A stretch of DNA of 37,496 nt from positions 1 through 37,496 of the forward strand of contig JAFULR010000027.1 of NCBI GenBank assembly GCA_017483195.1. Reading direction: 5' to 3'. The position numbers and the translations under genes are program-made. Position 1 is the first letter of the stretch, and each line of letters begins with the position of its first letter. Positions 31,870 to 37,496 of the stretch are shown here, piece after piece. The notes beneath the pieces were generated by a model that ran no database searches, was not told the DNA's origin, and saw only the letters and a program-made list of their open reading frames with translations. Source of the DNA: Clostridia bacterium. Its GTDB lineage: Bacteria; Bacillota; Clostridia; Oscillospirales; CAG-272.

Positions 31870-32154
31870 ATGGCAGATGCCAAAGTTAGTAGTAAGCCTG
31901 TGCATGATCTTGTATTAAATTCAAGAGAAAGGCTAAGTATAAACGGAATTAAGGAAATTATAAGCTTTGATGAAAGCAACGTCAATATAAAAACCTTGTT
32001 GGGAGAGTTATCAATCGAAGGAAGTAATATTCACATAAACATATTAAATATTGATAAAGGTGAACTTGAATTACAAGGAAAGATTACCGGGCTTAACTAT
32101 AACGATAGGTATGACTCCGACCGTTCATCTTTGCTTTCTAAAATTTTCAAGTAA
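31870..32154 (+). CDS. yabP: Sporulation protein YabP
   Basis: The 94-residue protein fits YabP, a small coat/cortex-associated sporulation protein also related to YqfC. Visible features are LVLNSRERLSINGIKEIISFDESNVNIKTLLGELSIEG (a beta-rich core, given here in parts: LNSRERLSINGIKEI and LLGELSIEGSNIHI) and LELQGKITGLNY near the end. The start at 31870 is preferred to the in-frame ATG at 31852 because GGGAGG (31857-31862) is correctly spaced. It overlaps yabQ by one base (TAATG). It is evidence that this lineage forms, or once formed, endospores. Confidence 0.9.
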   Translation: MADAKVSSKPVHDLVLNSRERLSINGIKEIISFDESNVNIKTLLGELSIEGSNIHINILNIDKGELELQGKITGLNYNDRYDSDRSSLLSKIFK

Positions 32155-32516
32155 TGCGTATTTCATTTAATGAACTCTTAAGCTTTATTCCAATTATATT
32201 GCTTGTTACTTTAATTACATGCATACTGCATGACCTTGCACATCATCTGTATAACCATTTCTTGACTCGAATATTTCCTTACAAAATATTCAAATCCATC
32301 TCGATTGCATTGATAGATATATTATCTATTGTTATAATTTCAATATTATTTGTACTTCTATTATATTATTGTAATGGCGGAGTATTTAGATTTATATTTC
32401 CATTAATGATGGTTTTGGGGTATTTAATATATAAAATCATATTAAGCAAAATTATTTTGCGTATTATGACATTAATATTTTCACCCTTGGAAAGAATAGT
32501 GTTTAATAATGATTAG
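32154..32516 (+). CDS. yabQ: Spore cortex protein YabQ-like membrane protein
   Basis: A 120-residue membrane protein with helices at about 8-30, 46-70 and 78-98, read by translational coupling from yabP (shared base 32154). YabQ in Bacillus localises to the forespore membranes and is needed for cortex formation. The sequence itself is poorly conserved, so the call rests on size, topology (ILHDLAHHLYNHFL after the first helix) and its place immediately after yabP. The usual next gene, divIC, is absent. Its DNA is clearly more AT-rich than that of most neighbours. Confidence 0.8.
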   Translation: MRISFNELLSFIPIILLVTLITCILHDLAHHLYNHFLTRIFPYKIFKSISIALIDILSIVIISILFVLLLYYCNGGVFRFIFPLMMVLGYLIYKIILSKIILRIMTLIFSPLERIVFNND

Positions 32517-32530
32517 AGTTAAAAAGCATA

Positions 32531-32559
32531 TTGAAAATAGCGAGCAATAATGTTATAAT
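32531..32559 (+). promoter_or_regulatory. Promoter of the thioredoxin reductase gene
   Basis: TTGAAA (32531-32536), a 17-nt spacer and TATAAT (32554-32559), with an extended -10 TGT. The gene start follows 31 nt later. Confidence 0.75.
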
Positions 32560-32589
32560 AAATAAAAAAACAAAAAGTAGGACTTACAA

Positions 32590-33498
32590 ATGACAGATAT
32601 TATTATTATAGGTGGAGGTCCCGCGGGCCTTTCCACCGCAATATATGCTAAAAGAGCCGGTTTGTCAGTTATGGTTTTTGATAAAGGAGCTGCCGACTGT
32701 CAACTTACAAAAGCCACTGAGGTTGAAAATTATCTCGGATTTCCTTCCATAAGCGGACTTGAACTGCAAGAGAAATTCTCCCAGCACGCTAAAGCCCATA
32801 ATGTCCAGATTGTCAAAAAGGCTGTAGTTTCAGTTGAAAAGAATGATTGGGGATTTAAAGTGTGCACCAAAAAAGAAGTTTTCGAGTCCAAATATCTGGT
32901 TTTAGCAATGGGGCGCTCTCATAAACATTTAGGTATAGAGGGAGAAGATCGCTTGTCAGGAGCAGGTGTTTCATACTGCGCTACCTGTGATGGCTTCTTT
33001 TTCAAAAATAAAACCGTATGTGTAATAGGCGGTGGAGATAGCGCACTTACTCAAGCCATATACCTCTCCGGTTTGTGTGAAAAAGTATTTCTTGTTCACA
33101 GAAGAGATACCTTCAGAGCATCAAACTATCTCGTAGAGCGAGCAAAATCCATAAACAACATAGAATTTGTATTAAATGCTTCACCCACTAAAATAATTGG
33201 TGATACCCATGTTCTTGGTATAGAGCTGGCAACGCAGAGAGAGGGCAATATAGTATTGACCTGTGACGGTGTTTTCGGTGCAATAGGAGAAACCCCTAAT
33301 ATCAAATTTGAAATAGACGGACTAAACAAAAATGAATCCGGTCACATTATTACCGATAAATACTGTCGAACCAATATCAATGGTTTGTACGCAGTTGGCG
33401 ATATAAGAGAACGAGAGGTTTACCAGGTAATCACTGCTGTTGCAGACGGAGCCCTCGCCATTGAAGGGATTCTTGCAGATCAAAGTATCAATTTATAA
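32590..33498 (+). CDS. trxB: Thioredoxin reductase-type flavoprotein
   Basis: A 302-residue FAD/NAD(P)H oxidoreductase with the FAD motif IIIGGGPAGLSTAIYA (8-13 GGGPAG), the redox-active Cys130-Ala-Thr-Cys133 in VSYCATCDGFFFKN, the second dinucleotide motif VIGGGDSALTQA and HRRDTFRAS (170-178), which favours NADPH. The C-terminal GLYAVGDIRE closes the FAD site. These are the signatures of low-molecular-weight thioredoxin reductase. No thioredoxin gene is adjacent, so a ferredoxin- or alkyl hydroperoxide-linked role is possible. It has its own promoter (32531-32559). Its transcript would run into the hairpin covering the dacF start. Confidence 0.92.
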   Translation: MTDIIIIGGGPAGLSTAIYAKRAGLSVMVFDKGAADCQLTKATEVENYLGFPSISGLELQEKFSQHAKAHNVQIVKKAVVSVEKNDWGFKVCTKKEVFESKYLVLAMGRSHKHLGIEGEDRLSGAGVSYCATCDGFFFKNKTVCVIGGGDSALTQAIYLSGLCEKVFLVHRRDTFRASNYLVERAKSINNIEFVLNASPTKIIGDTHVLGIELATQREGNIVLTCDGVFGAIGETPNIKFEIDGLNKNESGHIITDKYCRTNINGLYAVGDIREREVYQVITAVADGALAIEGILADQSINL

Positions 33499-33515
33499 TG
33501 TAATAAACGTTATAT

Positions 33516-33566
33516 AAAGCTCATATATTTCATTAAAAAGCTTAGGAGATGAAATATATGAGTTTT
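33516..33566 (+). promoter_or_regulatory. Long hairpin over the dacF ribosome binding site and start codon, followed by T6
   Basis: A perfect 14-bp inverted repeat, 33520-33533 with 33549-33562. With one G-U pair it extends to 18 bp (33516-33533 with 33549-33566). The 15-nt loop holds the AGGAG ribosome binding site (33544-33548), and the 3' arm holds the dacF ATG (33558). T6 (33563-33568) follows, so the element has the form of an intrinsic terminator as well as of a translation block. Confidence 0.85.
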
Positions 33567-34730
33567 TTAGTTCTTAAAAATTCCAGAGTACTTATTAGTC
33601 TTATTCTTTTAATAGCATTTATATCAGGATTTTCTTCGCCAACATCGACATATGCCTTGGAGAACACACAAGATATGAGTTTCGAATGTGAAAGCGCTAT
33701 CCTTATGGAAGCTAAAACAGGAACAGTGCTCTATTCCTACAATCCCAATAAACCGCTTCCTCCCGCATCTGTAACAAAAATAATGACACTGCTTTTAATC
33801 ATGGAAGCAATTGAATCCGGCGATTTAAAGTATAGTGATACTATTACAGCAAGCGCCTATGCCGCCTCAATGGGAGGATCTCAGATTTTTCTCAAGGAAG
33901 GGGAGAAAATGAGTGCGGAGGACTTAATAAAAAGTGTAGTCATTGCTTCTGCAAATGATGCCGCGGTAGCATTGGCGGAGCATTTGTGCGGTTCAGAAGA
34001 TGCCTTTGTTAAAAAAATGAATGAGAGGGCCGCAGAATTAGGTATGATAAACACTAATTTTGAGAACACAAACGGACTTGATGACAGCACTACTAATCAT
34101 GTAACAAGCGCTATGGATATAGCAATAATGTCGCGCGAACTCATTAAGCACAAAGATATACTAAAATTCAGCTCCACTTGGATGGATACTATCAGAAACG
34201 GTAGCTTTGGATTAACTAATACTAATCGTCTTGTTAGATTCTATGCAGGAGCTACGGGCCTTAAAACGGGATCTACTGATAAGGCAAAGTTTTGTGTTAG
34301 CGCTACTGCCGAAAGAAACGGAATGCACTTGATCTGCGTTATAATGGGAGCTCCAACGAGTAGCGTGAGAAACTCTATCGCAACACAATTACTCAATTGG
34401 GGATTTGCAAATTATGAGCTATTTGAAAGCAAAGCTCCTGATTTTCATCCTTTACGAACACTTGGGGGTGTAGAAAATCTATGTTATCTTACTTCCGAAA
34501 ATTTCTATGCAGTTGTTCCAAAGGGGCAAGCAAAAAACATTGAAACCAAAATAAATCTTCCTAAAGATATACAAGCACCTATCAGTAAAAACCAGGTAAT
34601 AGGAAATATTGAATATCTCTCAAACGGTAAAGCATTAGGAACATCTCCAATATATGCCACAACAACCATACCCAAGATTGATTTTGCCACATTATTATTA
34701 AGAGTTTTTTCAAAATTCGTTTTAAAATAG
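33558..34730 (+). CDS. dacF: D-alanyl-D-alanine carboxypeptidase
   Basis: A 390-residue penicillin-binding protein of the DacF/PBP5 class that removes the terminal D-Ala from peptidoglycan pentapeptides outside the membrane. An N-terminal signal peptide (about 8-34) is followed by all three active-site motifs: Ser71-Val-Thr-Lys74, Ser131-Ala-Asn133 and Lys236-Thr-Gly238. A C-terminal beta domain and a short hydrophobic end come last. The ATG at 33558 is preferred to 33549, which directly abuts AGGAG. In Bacillus dacF is expressed in the forespore. Here the gene follows the yabPQ region, and its start codon lies in a long hairpin. A second, degenerate paralogue is at 5051-6343. Confidence 0.94.
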   Translation: MSFLVLKNSRVLISLILLIAFISGFSSPTSTYALENTQDMSFECESAILMEAKTGTVLYSYNPNKPLPPASVTKIMTLLLIMEAIESGDLKYSDTITASAYAASMGGSQIFLKEGEKMSAEDLIKSVVIASANDAAVALAEHLCGSEDAFVKKMNERAAELGMINTNFENTNGLDDSTTNHVTSAMDIAIMSRELIKHKDILKFSSTWMDTIRNGSFGLTNTNRLVRFYAGATGLKTGSTDKAKFCVSATAERNGMHLICVIMGAPTSSVRNSIATQLLNWGFANYELFESKAPDFHPLRTLGGVENLCYLTSENFYAVVPKGQAKNIETKINLPKDIQAPISKNQVIGNIEYLSNGKALGTSPIYATTTIPKIDFATLLLRVFSKFVLK

Positions 34731-34739
34731 AAAAACCAC

Positions 34740-34768
34740 TTGCTTTTTTAAATTAAAAGTAGTAAAAT
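34740..34768 (+). promoter_or_regulatory. Promoter of pgi
   Basis: TTGCTT (34740-34745), a 17-nt spacer and TAAAAT (34763-34768), 32 nt before the pgi start. No clear terminator for dacF precedes it. Confidence 0.55.
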
Positions 34769-34800
34769 AATAGTATAAAGACAGAAAGGTGAATAAGATT

Positions 34801-36129
34801 ATGACTTTAAAATTAAATGATACTTATTTAAAGAAATTTATATCCGAACACGAGTATAATTGCATAGCTCCTATGGTAGAGGTTGCTGATAAAATGCTCA
34901 GAAGCAAAACAGGTGCCGGTAACAGTTTTCTTGGTTGGCTTGATCTCCCCGAAAATTATGATAAGGAAGAATTTGCTCGTATTAAGGATGCTGCTAAAAG
35001 AATTCAATCCGATTGTGAAGCATTTATAGTTATCGGTATTGGAGGATCCTATCTTGGAAGCAAAGCAGTAATAGATTTTTTGAAGCAGTCCAATAACAAC
35101 TCCTCGCTTCCTGAGATATATTTTGCCGGCTGCAATATAAGCGCGACTTCTCTTAACGAGCTTATTTCCGTGTGCAAAAGCAAAAACGTTTGCATTAACG
35201 TTATTTCCAAATCCGGAACGACCACAGAACCTGCTGTTGCATTTAGAATTCTCAGAGCTCTTCTTGAAGAAAAATATGGAGTCGAAGAAGCACGCAAAAG
35301 AATTTACGTTACCACCGATAAATCCCGTGGAACACTTAAAGCCTTTTCAACTCAACAGGGGTATGAGACCTTTGTAGTACCGGATGATGTTGGCGGAAGA
35401 TTTTCTGTACTTACCGCAGTAGGACTCTTGCCCATAGCAGTTGCCGGAATTGATATTGATGAACTAATGCACGGTGCTAATGCAGCTCGTCTTGCTTATA
35501 CAGACACTAATATAAACAATAATGATGCATACAAATACGCTGCAATAAGAAATATCCTTTACAGAAAGGGAAAAAACCTTGAGCTTCTTGTTGGATACGA
35601 GCCCTATATGGCTATGATTCAGGAGTGGTGGAAGCAGCTCTACGGAGAAAGCGAGGGTAAAGACGGAAAAGGAATTTTCCCCGCATCTGTAATTTTCTCT
35701 ACCGACCTTCACTCTCTCGGACAGTATATCCAGCAGGGTAACAGAATGCTCTTCGAAACAGTGTTATCGATAAATGATTCCAAGAGCTCACTTGAAATAC
35801 CTTACGACGAAGCAAATATTGACGGATTGAATTTCCTTGCAGGAAAAGATATTAATGACCTTCAGCAGACCGCTATGAAAGCCACACAGCTTGCCCATTA
35901 CGATGGCGGAGTTCCCAATATCCATATCGAACTCGAAGAAAGAAGTGCTTACTGCCTTGGATATCTCATCTATTTCTTTGAGCTAGCTTGCGCAATTTCA
36001 GGATATATTCTTGGAGTAAATCCTTTTGACCAACCCGGTGTAGAAGATTACAAAAACAATATGTTCGCAATGCTCGGTAAACCCGGATATGAGAAACTTA
36101 AGCAAGAGCTTGAATCAAGAAACATTTAA
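34801..36129 (+). CDS. pgi: Glucose-6-phosphate isomerase
   Basis: Pgi interconverts glucose-6-phosphate and fructose-6-phosphate in glycolysis and gluconeogenesis. The 442-residue protein fits the short Firmicutes form. It shows [14 protein letters not shown], the sugar-phosphate motif [12 protein letters not shown], signature [17 protein letters not shown] and the second signature region with [20 protein letters not shown], ending in GVEDYK with the catalytic-region residues. The ATG at 34801 is chosen over a GTG at 34789, which overlaps the AAAGG ribosome binding site (34785-34789). It is probably a single-gene unit with the promoter at 34740-34768. Confidence 0.96.
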   Translation: MTLKLNDTYLKKFISEHEYNCIAPMVEVADKMLRSKTGAGNSFLGWLDLPENYDKEEFARIKDAAKRIQSDCEAFIVIGIGGSYLGSKAVIDFLKQSNNNSSLPEIYFAGCNISATSLNELISVCKSKNVCINVISKSGTTTEPAVAFRILRALLEEKYGVEEARKRIYVTTDKSRGTLKAFSTQQGYETFVVPDDVGGRFSVLTAVGLLPIAVAGIDIDELMHGANAARLAYTDTNINNNDAYKYAAIRNILYRKGKNLELLVGYEPYMAMIQEWWKQLYGESEGKDGKGIFPASVIFSTDLHSLGQYIQQGNRMLFETVLSINDSKSSLEIPYDEANIDGLNFLAGKDINDLQQTAMKATQLAHYDGGVPNIHIELEERSAYCLGYLIYFFELACAISGYILGVNPFDQPGVEDYKNNMFAMLGKPGYEKLKQELESRNI

Positions 36130-36184
36130 TTTCGAATTAATTGGTAAATTTTCTTGTTTTTTTATTAATTTTTTGTAAAAACAC

Positions 36185-36213
36185 TTGAAATTTACATTTC
36201 GTTAGTGTATAAT
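36185..36213 (+). promoter_or_regulatory. Promoter of the small P-loop protein gene
   Basis: TTGAAA (36185-36190), a 17-nt spacer and TATAAT (36208-36213). The gene start is 51 nt downstream. A bulged stem, TAAAGGC/GCTTTA (about 36222-36239), lies in the leader. Confidence 0.75.
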
Positions 36214-36264
36214 TATACCAATAAAGGCGTAATGCTTTAATTTACTCTTGGAGGTACATATATT

Positions 36265-36672
36265 ATGGTGAAATTGATACTTGGCGTTAAAGGAACAGGC
36301 AAAACAAAAACCCTTATTGAAATGGTAAATCAGGCACAGCTTGCAACAAACGGTTGTGTAGTTTGCATTGAAAAGGGAAACAAATTGCGTTATGACATTA
36401 ACAGCCAAATCAGACTTATAGATACTGTTGAATACTTGGTTTCCGATGCTCAGTCTCTTTACGGATTTGTAGCAGGAATTTTGGCTAGCAACTACGACGT
36501 AACAGATATTTTCATTGACTCTTGCCTTAAGATCTGCAATGAAGATGTAGCAGCTTTTGAAAAATTCTTGCTTGAGGTTGAGGCGCTCTCCCTTAAGAAT
36601 GATGTGAACGTAGTTATCACATCTTCTGTTCCTACCGAGGAAACAACAGATGTAATGAGAAAATTCATCTAA
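36265..36672 (+). CDS. Small P-loop ATP-binding protein of unknown function
   Basis: A 135-residue protein with an N-terminal Walker A, GVKGTGKT (7-14), in LILGVKGTGKTKTLIEMV, a possible Walker B, VTDIFIDSCLKI (about 78-89), and a strand followed by threonine/serine (VVITSSVPTEE, about 117-127), which could be a sensor strand. This is the core of a RecA/AAA-like fold cut to its minimum. It has no visible DNA-binding, membrane or catalytic partner domain. I recall similar short proteins in Clostridia carrying vague names such as ATP-binding or PilT-like, but I cannot assign a function. It has its own promoter, a good GGAGG site (36250-36254) and a strong terminator, so it is a genuine single-gene unit. 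Confidence 0.8.
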   Translation: MVKLILGVKGTGKTKTLIEMVNQAQLATNGCVVCIEKGNKLRYDINSQIRLIDTVEYLVSDAQSLYGFVAGILASNYDVTDIFIDSCLKICNEDVAAFEKFLLEVEALSLKNDVNVVITSSVPTEETTDVMRKFI

Positions 36673-36679
36673 TTTATAT

Positions 36680-36712
36680 AAATAGCTCAATCATTTGATT
36701 GAGCTATTTTTT
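36680..36712 (+). terminator. Terminator of the small P-loop protein gene
   Basis: A perfect 13-bp stem (36680-36692 with 36697-36709) and an ATTT loop, with the T-rich tail running to 36712. The -35 box of the next promoter starts 2 nt later. Confidence 0.9.
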
Positions 36713-36713
36713 A

Positions 36714-36742
36714 TTGACAAACTATATTTTTGATGATATAAT
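36714..36742 (+). promoter_or_regulatory. Promoter of the cytidylate kinase-like gene
   Basis: TTGACA (36714-36719), a 17-nt spacer and TATAAT (36737-36742), with an extended -10 TGA: a consensus promoter. It abuts the upstream terminator and resembles the yebC promoter. Confidence 0.88.
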
Positions 36743-36776
36743 ATTCTTAATAAGTCCTTTGAAAGGAGATATTTAT

Positions 36777-37379
36777 ATGAACAAAATTATTACGATCGGC
36801 CGCGAATTTGGTAGCGGAGGAAGAGAATTAGGCAGAAGACTTGCAGAAGAGCTTGGATATGAATATTACGACAAGGAAATAATTGCAGCAATAGCCGAAA
36901 AAACCTCGATGTCGCAAGAATATGTTCAGGAGATACTTGAGGGCAAGCCCCATCATCTTTATCCAATAACCATTGGTCAAAGCATGTTTGTTACAGATAC
37001 CTTTTATTTACAGCACGAGCAATCTATATATCTTGCTCAGAGTGAGATAATACGAGATCTTGCACAAAGGTCCAATTGTGTGATTGTAGGACGCTGTGCT
37101 GACTTTATCCTTAAGGATCTCAAACCATACAGGATATTTGTTTATGCGGACATTGAAAGTAGAATTAAGCGTTGTATCGCAAGAAATCCTGACTCTCAAA
37201 AGCATCTCACCGAAAAGGAAGTTAAAAAGCAAATCCTTTCAATCGACAAAAACAGGGCAAAGTATTACGATTTCTATACCGGAAATACCTGGGGGGATAA
37301 AAACAACTATGATATTTGCATAAACACTACAGATCTCGTAATTAAAGAAATCGTGCCCGTTTTAGCTAAAATATTCTGA
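36777..37379 (+). CDS. Cytidylate kinase-like family protein
   Basis: A 200-residue protein of the cytidylate kinase-like family common in Clostridia. The P-loop is the unusual GREFGSGGRELG (8-19), in place of the GxxxxGKS/T of true Cmk, followed by GYEYYDKEI, VIVGRCADFIL (about 101-111) and the lid-region RIKRCIARNP. True cytidylate kinase is usually encoded near rpsA or ispH, so this is likely a paralogue with an unknown phosphate acceptor. The start at 36777 is fixed by AAAGGAGA (36762-36769) and by the promoter upstream; an in-frame earlier ATG at 36699 lies before the promoter. The repeat at 37408-37448 follows its stop codon. Confidence 0.88.
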   Translation: MNKIITIGREFGSGGRELGRRLAEELGYEYYDKEIIAAIAEKTSMSQEYVQEILEGKPHHLYPITIGQSMFVTDTFYLQHEQSIYLAQSEIIRDLAQRSNCVIVGRCADFILKDLKPYRIFVYADIESRIKRCIARNPDSQKHLTEKEVKKQILSIDKNRAKYYDFYTGNTWGDKNNYDICINTTDLVIKEIVPVLAKIF

Positions 37380-37407
37380 AACATATTTTAAAAAGCATTC
37401 AAATTAC

Positions 37408-37448
37408 TGAAGTGAACCCCGAATAGTTCACAAATAAAAAAAGCACAA
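37408..37448 (-). repeat. Right copy of the 41-bp inverted repeat
   Basis: This is the exact reverse complement of 48-88. It starts 28 nt after the stop codon of the cytidylate kinase-like gene, so relative to transcription it has the same orientation and nearly the same position as the left copy after metH. It contains GTGAAC-8 nt-GTTCAC and an A7 run, then passes into the hairpin at 37450-37482. Confidence 0.95.
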
Positions 37449-37449
37449 C

Positions 37450-37482
37450 AAAAGCAGGAAGGGATTATCTCTTCCTGTTTTT
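37450..37482. terminator. Bidirectional terminator at the right end of the window
   Basis: CAGGAAG (37455-37461) pairs with CTTCCTG (37471-37477). The stem continues inward by G-U, G-C and A-T to a TTA loop and outward through the A run and T run (37450-37454 with 37478-37482). T5 follows on the plus strand and TTTT on the minus strand. Confidence 0.85.
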
Positions 37483-37496
37483 GAGTCTTGAAGTAT

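Noticed and set aside
33494..33499. TATAAT as the -10 box of a dacF promoter
   Set aside because: The best -35 (TTGCAG at 33473-33478) is only 15 nt away and lies inside trxB; too weak to list as a promoter.
36130..36184. Terminator after pgi
   Set aside because: The stretch is T-rich, but I could not find a stem of useful length before the T runs.
36202..36690. Minus-strand frame of 162 codons opposite the small P-loop gene
   Set aside because: It covers the opposite gene's promoter and terminator, and the reading has no recognisable motif. The plus-strand gene has a Walker A and proper expression signals.
48..37448. The window as a circular plasmid or a terminal-repeat phage
   Set aside because: The end repeats are inverted, not direct, and the content is chromosomal housekeeping with no replication, packaging or transfer gene.

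Overview
This AT-rich window carries a dense, mostly single-strand block of housekeeping genes. The organism looks like an endospore-forming-lineage Clostridia (Firmicutes), probably an anaerobe. Reasons: the B. subtilis-like order spoVB/yabM - mazG/yabN - (hup) - rqcP/yabO - yabP - yabQ; the clostridial order nusB - tsaD-like - xseA - xseB - ispA - tlyA - nadK - argR - recN; an ireB gene; recJ - relA - dtd - hemZ; and strong AGGAGG-type ribosome binding sites with TTGACA-17-TATAAT promoters. I see no phage, insertion sequence, CRISPR array, toxin-antitoxin or defence cassette. No gene-free stretch exceeds about 240 bases.

Layout. (1) 1-4813, minus strand: a one-carbon/methionine operon read from right to left: FliB-like protein lysine methylase, metF, a free-standing MetH reactivation-domain protein, and a short metH lacking that domain. 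(2) 4949-5024: tRNA-Trp, with a terminator shared with the convergent neighbour. (3) 5051-7537, minus: ireB - ribF - a D,D-carboxypeptidase paralogue with altered active-site motifs. (4) 7777-17085, plus: nusB to argS, covering tRNA/rRNA modification, exonuclease VII, isoprenoid synthesis, NADP, arginine control and DNA repair. (5) 17153-17884: yebC as its own unit. (6) 18074-28681: cdaA - a minimal cdaR - FAD oxidoreductase - recJ - relA - dtd - hemZ - SAH/MTA deaminase, combining c-di-AMP and (p)ppGpp signalling with translation quality control. (7) 28703-32516: the spoVB-mazG-hup-rqcP-yabP-yabQ sporulation-linked cluster. (8) 32590-37379: thioredoxin reductase, a canonical DacF, glucose-6-phosphate isomerase, a small P-loop protein and a cytidylate kinase-like protein, most with their own promoters.

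The genes are largely ordinary. The structure that genes do not explain is mostly in the non-coding DNA: a 41-bp perfect inverted repeat at the two ends of the window (48-88 and 37408-37448), each copy just downstream of the outermost gene and next to a hairpin terminator; a long hairpin followed by T6 that covers the start codon of dacF (33516-33566); and nested palindromes plus an overlapping terminator/promoter between mazG and hup. Protein-level oddities are the loss of two of three catalytic motifs in the first carboxypeptidase paralogue, a one-domain CdaR, an apparent deletion next to the second Asp-rich motif of IspA, and a FliB-like gene heading the methyl-cycle operon. I did not find a convincing new multi-gene system. 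All functional calls come from reading motifs and remembered family features, not from searches.
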